Part shown: positions 6,307 through 14,808 of the stretch, piece by piece
How the letters are laid out: each line of letters opens with the position of its first letter
How positions within the stretch are numbered: position 1 is the stretch's first letter
NCBI GenBank assembly: GCA_016218905.1
Contig: JACRCS010000877.1
Span: forward strand, 1-23,585
Direction: 5' to 3'
DNA length: 23,585 nt
Source: Deltaproteobacteria bacterium
GTDB lineage: Bacteria; Desulfobacterota_C; Deferrisomatia; Deferrisomatales; JACRMM01
Program-made: the position numbers and the translations under genes
The notes under the pieces: model-generated
Seen by the model: only the letters and a program-made list of their open reading frames with translations
Told to the model about the DNA's origin: nothing
Database searches by the model: none

Positions 6307-6534
6307 GGGTTGAGCTCCTTCCATTTCGCAAGTAGCAGCTCTCGATGCTCGGCGGACCGGTCCAGCGCCTCGGCGATCAGCCGGGCGGGCACGCCTCCGC
6401 GGAGTACCCAGAGGCTGGCGATCTCCACCATGACTTCGCGCCCGTCCCTCAGTACCAGGTGGAAATGGGGCGGGTTGTGGGCATCCGGGTTGATCCGAAG
6501 GACGCAGGTCGCGAAGCGTCGGATGATCCGGCAT
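6303..6534 (-). pseudogene. DUF4160 protein (toxin candidate), apparent frameshift at the start
   Basis: The frame ending at 6303 encodes IIRRFATCVLRINPDAHNPP, then HFHLVLRDGREVMVEI and LLAKWKELNP. The NPPHFH motif, an acidic beta-strand core and a C-terminal amphipathic helix are the signature of DUF4160. Family members start MPxI.RF..., and the sequence does have ATG CCG G ATC ATC at 6534. The extra G puts that ATG out of frame with the rest of the domain. Deleting one base would give MPIIRRFATCV. No other ATG, GTG or TTG lies near the expected start in frame. I therefore call it a probable pseudogene; a sequencing error is the main alternative. Its antitoxin gene follows with overlapping codons. 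Confidence 0.62.
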
Positions 6535-6829
6535 GGCCTGACTGTACTGCAACCATTGCACAGGGTCAACGCGCCAGCCCAGGACCACTCCTCCGAAGCC
6601 ACTGTAGAACGAATTGAACTACGCTCATCTTTCTGATCATGTTCACCGCGGGGCCTGGCAGTACGACGTGAGCGATGATAGCTCGCGGGCCAATGCGCGA
6701 GAAGGATCCGCGTGAGCCTCTCCCGCTGCTCGCGCTGGCACAGGGCGGGACGCGCTCTGCGGCTATCTCGCACGCACCCGCCCCGGATTTCTCCCCGGCG
6801 TACTAGAGCACCTCAAAAGAGACTTTTAC
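6535..6829. other. Non-coding region between the DUF4160 locus and the PAS kinase
   Basis: I see no protein-like frame here with family similarity. The minus-strand side (about 6560-6640) would have to hold the promoter of the DUF4160 pair: a ggaggag stretch lies about 55 bp before its ATG, and the region is comparatively AT-rich (ttcaattcgttctacag), but no convincing -35/-10 pair stands out. Confidence 0.3.
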
Positions 6830-6838
6830 TGTTATAAT
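6830..6838 (+). promoter_or_regulatory. Extended -10 promoter element of the PAS kinase gene
   Basis: TG-T-TATAAT matches the extended -10 consensus perfectly within an AT-rich island in otherwise GC-rich DNA. No TTGACA-like -35 lies 17 bp upstream, which extended -10 promoters can tolerate. Transcription would start near 6845, giving a leader of about 57 nt. The same 8-mer, TGTTATAA, recurs at 9372-9379 before the toxin gene. Confidence 0.55.
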
Positions 6839-6901
6839 TCTAGGGTCTCTCCCGCGCCGTTGGCATGGCCACCACTCTCCCCGTCGGGGAAGGAGGAAAC
6901 C

Positions 6902-9208
6902 TTGCTGCGCGACTCCGAAACCCTCGCCCTGGTGTATTCGCAGATCTTCGAGAATTCGCCGGACATGATGCTCATCCTGGACGACCGGTATGTCATCCAG
7001 AAAGTCAATCCGGCCTACGCGGCGTTTCGCGCGGTCACCGAAGAACGAGCGCTCGGACGACCGCTTTCCGAAGTCGTCGGCAAGACGTTCTTCGAGGAGG
7101 TCGCCCGCCCGAAGATCGACGAGGCGTTCAACGGAAACGTCTCGGTTTATCAAGGCTGGATCGAGCAGGCCCACCTCGGGCGGAGATTCATCGACGCGCG
7201 CCACTACCCCCTCGCGAAGGCTGAGGGAGAAAGGGCACGTTGGGTGGCGGTCGTGCTCCACGATCTTACCCGCGAAAAGGAGGCGGCGGACGAACGGGAA
7301 CGGCTGACCGCCGATCTGCAGGCCAAGTCCGCCGAATTGGCGCTCCAGCGCGCCCGGCTGGAGGAGGTCATCCGACAGATGCCTGCGGGGGTCGTCGTTA
7401 CCGCCCCCAGCGGCGAGATCGTCCTCGGTAACGAGCGCATGGCGGAGATCTGGCGCCTTCCCATCTGCGTGGGGACCACCATTGAGGCGTTCCGCGGCGG
7501 GCGGGGTTTCCATCGGGAGGGCCGACCCTACGAGCCAGAAGAGTGGCCAATCGCTCGCTCGCTGGCGAGAGAGGAAACGGTGACCGGCGAGGAGATCGAG
7601 ATCGCGCGAGGCGATGGGCAGCGGGGCTTCATCTCCGCGAGTTCCGCCCCCGTGCGCGACGCGACCGGTTCCATCGTCGGCGCGGTCGTCGTTCACCTGG
7701 ACATCACGGGTCGAAAGCAGATGGAAGAGGAGCTCCGCGGGGCCAACGAGGCGCTGCGGATCTACGAGGAGGTGATTGACCGCTCGCCCGACTTCATCAC
7801 GGTGCTCGACAGACGGTACTCGTACCGGATGGTCAATCCAGCATACGCTCGCCTGCGGGGTACCTCGCAAAAGGACCTGATCGGGCGGAGGGCCGGCGAA
7901 TTCATCGGTGAGGAGTTCTTCAGCACCGCGATTCAACCCTTCCTCGACCGATGCTTTGCCGGGGAGACGGTCTGCTGGCAGGGGTGGTTCCAGTACCCGG
8001 CGGCGGAACTTCGTTGGATGGAGGTCACGGGTTTCCCCCTCCCGAAGGAAGACGGCGTAGATCTCGTCGTGACCGTGCTGCGCGACATGACCGCGCGCAA
8101 GCGCGCCGAGGAGGAGCGGGACCGCCTGTTCATCGAGGCCCAGCGCCGGGCGGCAGAACTCGACGCCGCGATCAACTCGATGCCGGAGGGCGCCGTGATC
8201 TACGGGACAGAGGGCGAAATCCTTCGCCTGAACCGGGCCGCTGAAAGGTTGCTGGGGCGCGCACCAGGAGACGCGGCGTCGGCACTCCAGGGAACAATCG
8301 TCTGTTTGGAGACGCCGGAAGGCCGAGCGCTCAGCTTCGACCAGGCACCGAGCTCGCGGGCCTTACGAGGAGAGACCGTGCGCGGGCAAGTGCTCCGTTG
8401 CCTCGGGGGCGACGGAAGGATGCTCTGGTTCTCGTGCAGCGCGGCACCCATTCGCGCACATGACGGCACCCCGTCCGGGGCGATCGCGCTCTTCGACGAT
8501 ATCACGCGCCTACACGAGATGGAGGAGCAGCGTGAAGACCTGCTGCGGATCGTTTCCCACGATCTTCGCTCGCCCCTCGTGTCGGTCGGCGGGTTTGCCG
8601 AGCGGCTTCGGCGCCGATTCGAGGAAGTCGGCGAGGAGGAGACCGAGAGGAAATACCTCGGATACATCGCTGACGGAGCCCGCCAGATGAGTGCCATTAT
8701 CGAGAACCTCGTCGAATCGACACGTCTTGAGAGCGGACAAGTGAGGCTCGAAAAAGAGTTCGTGGAGTTGGGTGCGTTTACGGCAGGGCTTCTGGAGCGA
8801 GCCGGCGACGCCATGGACCGCCGACGCATCCGACTGGAGGTTCCTCCCGATCTTCCTCCGGTCCTGGCCGATCCGCATCAGTTGGAACGGATCCTTACGA
8901 ATCTCCTCACCAATGCGCTGAAGTACTCGCCGGCGGAGGCACCGGTCACCCTGAAGGCGGAGCACACGGGGCACGAAGTCACGGTTTCGGTGATGGATCG
9001 GGGTCCAGGGATTGTTCCTGAGGAACTGCCTCGCCTCTTCGACAAGTTCTACAGGACCAAAGAAACTCAGAAGGCGGAGGGCCTCGGTCTCGGTCTCTAC
9101 ATCACGAGGATGCTCATCCAGGCGCAGGGCGGGCGCGTCTGGGCCGAAAGCGAGCGGGGGAAGGGCAGTGCATTCCGCTTCACCCTCGGGCTTGCCTCCT
9201 CGGCGTGA
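6902..9208 (+). CDS. Soluble multi-PAS sensor histidine kinase (768 aa)
   Basis: I choose TTG at 6902 because AGGAGG (6891-6896) lies 5 nt before it; an earlier TTG at 6860 has no ribosome binding site. Domains in order: PAS1 (about 5-125, IFENSPDMMLILDD), coiled linker, PAS2 (about 150-270, MPAGVVVTAPSG), PAS3 (about 283-405, IDRSPDFITVLDRRYSY), PAS4 (about 415-535, MPEGAVIYGTEG), HisKA with RIVSHDLRSPL (His553), and HATPase with NLLTNALKYSP (N671), MDRGPGI (D699) and GLGLGLYIT. No signal peptide or transmembrane segment is visible, so it should be a cytoplasmic autokinase passing phosphate to an unlinked response regulator. The DHDL-type H-box and short HATPase are those of classic PAS kinases. 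PAS1 and PAS3 resemble each other, suggesting internal duplication. The ligand or cofactor cannot be told from sequence. Confidence 0.92.
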   Translation: MLRDSETLALVYSQIFENSPDMMLILDDRYVIQKVNPAYAAFRAVTEERALGRPLSEVVGKTFFEEVARPKIDEAFNGNVSVYQGWIEQAHLGRRFIDARHYPLAKAEGERARWVAVVLHDLTREKEAADERERLTADLQAKSAELALQRARLEEVIRQMPAGVVVTAPSGEIVLGNERMAEIWRLPICVGTTIEAFRGGRGFHREGRPYEPEEWPIARSLAREETVTGEEIEIARGDGQRGFISASSAPVRDATGSIVGAVVVHLDITGRKQMEEELRGANEALRIYEEVIDRSPDFITVLDRRYSYRMVNPAYARLRGTSQKDLIGRRAGEFIGEEFFSTAIQPFLDRCFAGETVCWQGWFQYPAAELRWMEVTGFPLPKEDGVDLVVTVLRDMTARKRAEEERDRLFIEAQRRAAELDAAINSMPEGAVIYGTEGEILRLNRAAERLLGRAPGDAASALQGTIVCLETPEGRALSFDQAPSSRALRGETVRGQVLRCLGGDGRMLWFSCSAAPIRAHDGTPSGAIALFDDITRLHEMEEQREDLLRIVSHDLRSPLVSVGGFAERLRRRFEEVGEEETERKYLGYIADGARQMSAIIENLVESTRLESGQVRLEKEFVELGAFTAGLLERAGDAMDRRRIRLEVPPDLPPVLADPHQLERILTNLLTNALKYSPAEAPVTLKAEHTGHEVTVSVMDRGPGIVPEELPRLFDKFYRTKETQKAEGLGLGLYITRMLIQAQGGRVWAESERGKGSAFRFTLGLASSA

Positions 9209-9371
9209 ACGAACGACCCCTCTGGATAGGCAGGATGATGAAAATGCCGCTGGTGCCGATTCCCAGTTGGGGAGGCGTGCGTGAGATGGGCAGCGCCTCC
9301 GCTCGCAGCCGGGCGTCGCCGACTGCCCGGCGTCCGGTTGCCAACCCCTCTTTCCCACTGCGTAACAAATA

Positions 9372-9380
9372 TGTTATAAA
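9372..9380 (+). promoter_or_regulatory. Extended -10 promoter of the RelE/XRE toxin-antitoxin operon
   Basis: TG-T-TATAAA lies so close to the GTG start at 9386 that transcription would begin at or within a base or two of the start codon. There is no Shine-Dalgarno between them. The mRNA would therefore be leaderless. Confidence 0.5.
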
Positions 9381-9385
9381 GGGTC

Positions 9386-9712
9386 GTGCGGTGGGCGATT
9401 GGGTACTATAGCGAGGAAGTCCGGCTTGAGATCGAGCCGCTCCCTGTCGGGGTCCGAGCGTCCTACGCGCGTTTGACCGAGTTGCTCGAAGAGTTCGGGG
9501 TAGATCTTCGGATGCCCCACTCGCGGGCCATGGGCGGCGGGCTCTTCGAACTCCGCCTGCGCGGTCCCGAAGGTATCGCCCGAGTCCTTTACTGCACGAA
9601 AGTCGGGAAGCGGATCGTTATTCTTCATTCGTTCGTGAAGAAGACCCAAGAGACGCCGAAGAGGGATCTGGAGGTTGCCCGCAGGCGTCAACGGGAGGTG
9701 AGCAAATCATGA
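9386..9712 (+). CDS. RelE/HigB (phage Gp49-like) toxin (108 aa)
   Basis: The start is GTG 9386 (MRWAIGYYSEEVRLEIEPLP). The protein has the Gp49/HigB pattern: LTELLEEFGVDLRMPHSRAM, then GGGLFELRLRGPEGIARVLY, then VGKRIVILHSFVKKTQETPKR, and a basic tail. Conserved Arg residues in the FELR and GIARVLY strands and the FVKKTQ segment are hallmarks of this RelE-fold mRNA-cleaving family, and the length is typical. The partner XRE gene overlaps it by 4 bp (ATGA), giving the toxin-first order normal for HigBA. No Shine-Dalgarno precedes the GTG, and a -10-like element ends only 5 bp upstream, so translation is probably leaderless. The protein likely acts on ribosome-bound mRNA when freed from its antitoxin. 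Confidence 0.9.
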   Translation: MRWAIGYYSEEVRLEIEPLPVGVRASYARLTELLEEFGVDLRMPHSRAMGGGLFELRLRGPEGIARVLYCTKVGKRIVILHSFVKKTQETPKRDLEVARRRQREVSKS

Positions 9713-10026
9713 GCAGGAACACGGCAACGAAGACCCATCGCGAGATGGTGGATGCCTGGAAACAGGACCCCGATTTCAAGGTGGCCTACGACGAACTGGA
9801 GACCGAGTATGCGTTGCTGCGCGAGTTGCTCCTGGCCCGGCAGCGCGCCGGCCTGACCCAGGCCGAAGTTGCTGAGAAGATGGGAACCAGGCCGCCGGCT
9901 GTCACTCGGCTGGAAACGTCTCTCTCGGGCAGCCGTCATTCGCCCACGCTTGCAACGTTGAAGAAGTATGCCGCTGCTGTGGGGTGCAAGCTGGAGGTCC
10001 ACTTGACTCCTGCAAAGAGGGCATAG
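9709..10026 (+). CDS. XRE-family antitoxin (105 aa)
   Basis: ATG 9709 overlaps the toxin stop codon. After an N-terminal segment with HREMVDAWKQDPDFKVAYDE, common in antitoxins paired with Gp49-like toxins, a Cro/C1 helix-turn-helix follows (AGLTQAEVAEKMGTRPPAVTRLET, about residues 48-75), then TLATLKKYAAAVGCKLEVHL at the C-terminus. It should neutralise the preceding toxin and repress the operon. The spacing and order agree with a HigBA-type module, and nothing in it is broken. An aacggcaacgaag stretch shortly after the ATG gives no further regulatory clue. Confidence 0.9.
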   Translation: MSRNTATKTHREMVDAWKQDPDFKVAYDELETEYALLRELLLARQRAGLTQAEVAEKMGTRPPAVTRLETSLSGSRHSPTLATLKKYAAAVGCKLEVHLTPAKRA

Positions 10027-10040
10027 AGACCGGCGGTCTC
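10026..10040. repeat. Perfect inverted repeat directly after the antitoxin stop
   Basis: gagacc-ggc-ggtctc starts on the last base of the antitoxin stop codon. It can form a 6-bp hairpin but lacks a T-tract, so it is at best a weak or factor-dependent terminator. Confidence 0.4.
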
Positions 10041-10708
10041 GCCTCCCCGAGAGAGTAGTGAGTCCTGGAAGACCGTTCTTCGCGACTCGAAGGCCCGAGG
10101 GATACGCCCGCCCGTCTTGGCCATCGGAGACGGGGCGGTCGTTACTCACAGATTCTGCTGACGAACCGGAAAGTAGGAAGGAGGCGAGGGAGCCGGGCTC
10201 AGGACAAATTACGTCAGCGGAAGAAACAAGACGAGCGGACTGCCGGGGGAGGGGGAGACGGAAGCTCCTTTCATGCACGTCCCAAGGCGCAATTGTAGTC
10301 ATGTCGCCAAAGTGACGCCAGGCGAATATCTCGGCGCATCGCCTGCATTTCCGAAGAACCCCTCTGAACGGGACGAGCTCCAACGGGTAGCGGTTGTAGC
10401 GCAGCCGGTCGAGGCGAACCCCCGCCTTATCGTCTTCTCGAAACTTCGCCCTCTGCGTTCCTTCCCCTGCTTCGAGGTACCCGAAGCGGACCGTGGCTGC
10501 AGGCCTCCCGCCCGTCACCGTTTCTTCTCCCACTTGCCACACGCCGGGAAAGCTCGTGGAAGAAGCTCGCGGGAAGGCGTTCCAGCGCGACGACAGCGCA
10601 GGTTAGTCAGCTTCCGCCCCCGAGTGCCATCTGGCATACTCCTTTAACACCGAACAAGTGTGGGATTCTCGCGGGAGGGAGCCTCCCCGTCGCGTCCACG
10701 GAGGCGCC
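10041..10708. other. 668-bp region without a recognisable gene
   Basis: Open frames exist on both strands, but none shows family motifs or a ribosome binding site with coherent codon use. The longest (minus, 9688-10542) runs antisense through the XRE antitoxin. Base composition is slightly lower in GC than the flanking kinase genes. The stretch may be decayed mobile DNA. Its last part includes the leader of the hybrid kinase, with a gggagg-gag-cctccc hairpin near 10673-10688. Confidence 0.4.
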
Positions 10709-13700
10709 ATGCCGCCAGACCAAGAACAACTCCTCGGGCGCGTGCGCTCGCTCCTCGACGAAATAGCCGGGCCTGCAGCCGGTTCCCCGGAGAGGGTCGT
10801 CTCGGTCTTGAGACGTGCAGGAGAGGCCCTCCTGGAGACGGCGGACGCGATCGAAGACGCAGGGCTGCCTCAGGTACCCCTGCCCGGGCCGGACGGCAAC
10901 ACCGAGGCCATTCTCCTCCTCGCGACCGAAGTCACCGACCTCGTCGGCGCAAGGCAAGGTTTCGCCGCGGGACTCGACGCCGCGGCGCGCCTTCAACAGC
11001 TCAGCACCCGATGGATCGGCGCAGACGGAGTCGAGTGCCTCTACGAGGAGGTTCTCGACACGGCCGTCGCTCTCCTGCGCGCCGACTTCGGTAGCTTTCA
11101 GATGCTCGAACCCGAAAGAGGCCCGGAGGGAGAGCTCCGGCTCCTCGCCCATCGCGGTTTCGGCGACGAGGCGATCCGCTTCTGGGAGTGGGTCCGGCCC
11201 GCTTCGCGCACTACCTGCGGCGAGGCGCTGCGGACGGGGGAGCGGGTCCTCGTGCCCGACGTAGAGGCCTGCGAGTTCATGGCCGGCAGCGACGATCGCG
11301 AGGTATACCTCCGGACGGGCATCCGCGCGGTGCAGACGACGCCCTTGTTCTCGCGCTCCGGCACGCTGCTGGGGATGCTCTCGACCCACTGGCGGGAACC
11401 CCGCGAGTCGACCCCGCGCGAGCTTCAGGCCCTCGACGCTCTGGCCCGGCAGGCGGCGGACCTGATCGACCGCCGGCGAGCGGAGGCGGCGGTCAAGAAG
11501 AGCGAAGAGCTCCTGCGGTTCGCGCTCGAGACGACCCACACGGGCGCCTGGGACCTGGACCTCGTCGACCATAGCGCCACCCGGTCCCTGGAGCACGACC
11601 GGATCTTTGGCTACCGCGAACTCCTGCCCGAGTGGACATACGAGCTGTTTCTGGAGCACGTCCTGCCGGAGGACCGCGACGGCGTGGATCGCAAGTTCCG
11701 CAGCGCGCAGGAAGCCGGGAGCGACTGGGATTTCGAGTGCCGCATCCGTCGCGTGGACGGGGAGCTGCGCTGGATCCGAGCCGCGGGGCGCCACCGGCGG
11801 GACGCGAGCGGAGCCCCCCGCCGCATGACGGGCATCGTCCAGGACATCACCGATCGCCGGGCGGCGGAAGAGAACCTCCGCCGGAGCGAAGAGCTCTACC
11901 GGACGCTCGCGGCGAGCCGTGCGGTAGGTTCGGTCGTGGTACTGGATCACGTCCTGCGCTACGTCGTCGCTGTGGGCGAGGGGCTCGGCCCCGCGGGGGT
12001 CGAGCGTGCCTCCTTCGTGGGGCGGACGATCTGGGAAGCGCTCGACCCGGCTACCGCCGCAACGTACGAGCCGTTCTTCCGAGGCGCTCTGCGCGGCGAC
12101 CCCTTCGAGCACGAGCACGAGAGCCACGGCCGGTGCTACGTCAGCCGCGGCGTCCCGCTCCGCGACGGCCGGGGCGAGGTGACCCACCTCCTCGCGCTCT
12201 CCTACGACGTAACCGAGCGCAGGCGGAGCGAGGACGAGCTGCGGCAGGCGCTCGCGGCAGCCGAAGAGCGGGGCCGGGTCCTCGATACTATTTTCGAGCA
12301 CGTGCCCGAGGGCCTCACCCTCGCCGCCGCTCCCGACGTGCGCATCCTGCGCGTCAGCCGCTACGGGCAGGAACTGACGGGAAAGGCCGTTTCCGCCCTG
12401 GAAGGAATCTCGGCCGACCGGCACGTCCAGGAGTGGGACCTCTACTGCGAGGACGGCGCCACGCGAGCCGCGAACGAGGACCTGCCGCTCACCCGGGCGA
12501 CGCAAGGGGGAGAGGTGGTCCGAAACGAGGTCTGGGTCCTGGGGAGCCCCGACGGAAGACGCATTCCCATCCTCTGCAACGCCGCGCCGATCCGCGACCC
12601 CCAGGGGAACGTCACCGGGGGCCTCATTGCCTGGCGCGACGTCACCGAGCTCCAGCGGGCTCAGAACGTCCTGCGGGAGAGCGAGCTCTTCTACCGGCAG
12701 ACGCTGGAGTCGATCCCCGGCATGGTCTTCACGACGAGGCCCGACGGCTACTGCGACTACCAGAGCCAGCAGTGGGTGGACTTCACCGGGGTCCCGATGG
12801 AGGAGCACCTGGGGGACGGTTGGAACCGCCTCCTCCACCCGGACGACCGGCCGCGCGCCTTCGCAGCGTGGCAGGCGGCGATCGAGGGGCGGGCCCCCTA
12901 CGACCTCGAGTACCGCATCCGGCGCTGCGACGGGGTCCACGAGTGGTTTAAGGTGCAGGGGCGCCCAATCCGCAACGAGGCGGGGCAGGTCGTGCGCTGG
13001 CTCGGGACGGCGCTCAACATCCACCGCCTCGTCGAGGCGCAGGACGCCGTCCGGAAGAGCCAGGAGCGGTTTCGGCTCCTCTCCGAGACGGCGGCGCGGC
13101 TCCTCGCTTCGGACGATCCCCAGCGGCTCGTCGAGGAGCTCTGCCGGGACGTCATGGCCCATCTGGACTGTCAGGCCTTCTTCAACTTCCTCGTCGACGA
13201 AGCCGCCGGCAGGCTGCGCCTGAACGCCTGCGCGGGCATTCCCGAGGAGGAGGCGCGCCGGATCGAGTGGCTCGATTACGGCGTCGCCGTATGCGGCTGC
13301 GTGGCCCAGGAAGGGCACCGGATCATCGCCGAAGACATCCCGAACGCGGCGGACCCCCGCACGGAACTCGTCGCTTCCTACGGGGTCCGGGCCTACTGCT
13401 GCCATCCGCTGACGGCGCAAGGGCGGTTGATCGGCACCCTCTCCTTCGGGACGAGGACCCGAACGTGGTTCGCCGACGACGAGATCGAGGTGATGCGCAC
13501 CATCGCGGACCAGGTCGCGACGGCGATGCAGCGCGTCCGGACCGAGCGCGAGCTTCGGGACGCGAAGGAGGCGGCCGAAGCGGCAAATCGCGCCAAGAGC
13601 GACTTCCTCGCCCGGATGTCGCACGAGATCCGGACCCCGATGAACGGCATCATGGGGATGACGGAGCTCGCCCTCATGGAGGAAGCGCTCCCCCAGCGGG

Positions 13701-14749
13701 CCAGGGACTTCCTCGGGCTCTCGAAAGAATCCGCCAAGGGACTCCTGGAGATCATCAACGACATCCTCGACGTGGCGAGGATCGAAGCGGGACGCGTAGA
13801 ACTCGAGGAGAAGAGCTTCGCTCTGAGCGCGTCGGCTCGCGACCTCCTCGCCCCGCTGCGCGCCACGGCGGAGAGGAAGGGGCTCAGGCTATCCCTCCAC
13901 CTGAGCCCGGAGCTTCCAACGCAGGTCTTAGGCGACGAGGGCCGGCTCCGGCAGGTGCTGACGAACCTCGTCGGGAACGCGCTCAAGTTCTCCGACCGGG
14001 GCGAAGTCGAGGTCTCGGTTCGGCCGGCAGACGGAGCGGAGCTCCCCGCCGGGCGTCTTCGGCTCCTCTTCGCGGTTCGGGACCAGGGGATCGGAATCCC
14101 GCCGGAGAACCTCTGTACGGTCTTCGACAGCTTCTCGGCGGCGACCCGGTCCACCCACGTGCGCTTCGGTGGCACCGGCCTCGGGCTCTCGATCGCGAAG
14201 CAGCTCGTGGAGCTCATGGGCGGGACCATCTGGGCCGAGAGCGAGGTCGGCCGCGGGAGCCTCTTCCAGTTCACGGTGGAGCTGGGGCTGCCGGCCGCCG
14301 GCACCTCGACGGTCGCGACCGCGTCGGTTCGGCCCCGGGGGGGCTCAAATGAGAGTCTCCGAATCCTCGTGGCCGAGGATAACCCGCTCAACCAGCTCTT
14401 CGCGAAGGAACTCCTTTTGCGGCTCGGCCACGAAGCCGTTCTGGTCTCGGACGGGGGGGAGGCGCTCCGCGCGCTCTCGCGAGAGCGGTTCGACGCCGCC
14501 CTCCTGGACGTGCAGATGCCCGTCCTCGACGGCGACGAGGTCACGAGGCGCGTACGGGCCGGCTCGGTCGACGGCTGTCCGGTCGATCTGCCCATCGTCG
14601 CGCTGACCGCCCATGCGATCCAAGGGGATCGGGAGCGATTCCTCGCCGCGGGCATGGACGATTACCTGTCGAAACCGTTTCACCCGGACACCGTGGAGGA
14701 CGTCCTCTACCGTGTACTGGAGAGGAAACAGAAGCTGCGGCAGGCCTAG
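10709..14749 (+). CDS. Hybrid histidine kinase, GAF-PAS4-GAF-HisKA-HATPase-REC (1346 aa)
   Basis: The start is ATG 10709 (MPPDQEQLLGRV), 4 nt after GGAGG at 10700-10704; a GTG 17 codons upstream has no ribosome binding site. Approximate domains: GAF1 92-262, PAS1 267-390 (ALETTHTGAWDLDL), PAS2 391-510, PAS3 519-650 (IFEHVPEGLTL), PAS4 656-780 (LESIPGMVFTTRPDG), GAF2 788-950 (with adjacent Cys residues VCGCVAQEG and AYCCHP), HisKA with RMSHEIRTPMNGI (His972), HATPase with NLVGNALKFS (N1090), DQGIGIP and GGTGLGLSIAKQL, and REC with LRILVAEDNPLNQ, LLDVQMP (Asp1267) and YLSKPF. No membrane segment is seen, so it is a cytoplasmic kinase that can pass phosphate intramolecularly to its receiver. Without an Hpt domain it needs a separate phosphotransfer partner. 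The DNA just past the stop begins another receiver (LHVLLAEDNAVNQ), so the gene may once have ended in two receivers. Confidence 0.93.
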   Translation: MPPDQEQLLGRVRSLLDEIAGPAAGSPERVVSVLRRAGEALLETADAIEDAGLPQVPLPGPDGNTEAILLLATEVTDLVGARQGFAAGLDAAARLQQLSTRWIGADGVECLYEEVLDTAVALLRADFGSFQMLEPERGPEGELRLLAHRGFGDEAIRFWEWVRPASRTTCGEALRTGERVLVPDVEACEFMAGSDDREVYLRTGIRAVQTTPLFSRSGTLLGMLSTHWREPRESTPRELQALDALARQAADLIDRRRAEAAVKKSEELLRFALETTHTGAWDLDLVDHSATRSLEHDRIFGYRELLPEWTYELFLEHVLPEDRDGVDRKFRSAQEAGSDWDFECRIRRVDGELRWIRAAGRHRRDASGAPRRMTGIVQDITDRRAAEENLRRSEELYRTLAASRAVGSVVVLDHVLRYVVAVGEGLGPAGVERASFVGRTIWEALDPATAATYEPFFRGALRGDPFEHEHESHGRCYVSRGVPLRDGRGEVTHLLALSYDVTERRRSEDELRQALAAAEERGRVLDTIFEHVPEGLTLAAAPDVRILRVSRYGQELTGKAVSALEGISADRHVQEWDLYCEDGATRAANEDLPLTRATQGGEVVRNEVWVLGSPDGRRIPILCNAAPIRDPQGNVTGGLIAWRDVTELQRAQNVLRESELFYRQTLESIPGMVFTTRPDGYCDYQSQQWVDFTGVPMEEHLGDGWNRLLHPDDRPRAFAAWQAAIEGRAPYDLEYRIRRCDGVHEWFKVQGRPIRNEAGQVVRWLGTALNIHRLVEAQDAVRKSQERFRLLSETAARLLASDDPQRLVEELCRDVMAHLDCQAFFNFLVDEAAGRLRLNACAGIPEEEARRIEWLDYGVAVCGCVAQEGHRIIAEDIPNAADPRTELVASYGVRAYCCHPLTAQGRLIGTLSFGTRTRTWFADDEIEVMRTIADQVATAMQRVRTERELRDAKEAAEAANRAKSDFLARMSHEIRTPMNGIMGMTELALMEEALPQRARDFLGLSKESAKGLLEIINDILDVARIEAGRVELEEKSFALSASARDLLAPLRATAERKGLRLSLHLSPELPTQVLGDEGRLRQVLTNLVGNALKFSDRGEVEVSVRPADGAELPAGRLRLLFAVRDQGIGIPPENLCTVFDSFSAATRSTHVRFGGTGLGLSIAKQLVELMGGTIWAESEVGRGSLFQFTVELGLPAAGTSTVATASVRPRGGSNESLRILVAEDNPLNQLFAKELLLRLGHEAVLVSDGGEALRALSRERFDAALLDVQMPVLDGDEVTRRVRAGSVDGCPVDLPIVALTAHAIQGDRERFLAAGMDDYLSKPFHPDTVEDVLYRVLERKQKLRQA

Positions 14750-14752
14750 GAG

Positions 14753-14806
14753 CAGCTTGCACGTTCTCCTGGCCGAAGACAACGCCGTGAACCAAGTTCT
14801 GTTCCC
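14753..14806 (+). pseudogene. First ~15 residues of a receiver domain, then broken
   Basis: SLHVLLAEDNAVNQVLF is the beta1-alpha1 start of a response-regulator receiver, very like the kinase's own LRILVAEDNPLNQLF. It is in another frame, four bases beyond the kinase stop. After LF the similarity ends and CBS-domain sequence begins in a different frame. This looks like a deletion or recombination scar. Confidence 0.6.
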
Positions 14807-14808
14807 CG

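Noticed and set aside
9688..10542. 284-residue minus-strand frame that might fill the gene-free spacer
   Set aside because: About a third is antisense to the XRE antitoxin; there is no ribosome binding site and no recognisable similarity. Left as unexplained sequence.
10634..10650. Possible sigma54 promoter (tggcatactcctttaa) before the hybrid kinase
   Set aside because: The GC of the -12 element is missing.
10607..13624. 1005-residue open frame on the minus strand
   Set aside because: It is the mirror of the hybrid kinase coding frame in GC-rich DNA; its composition (runs of Pro, Arg, Leu, Val) is typical of an antisense shadow.
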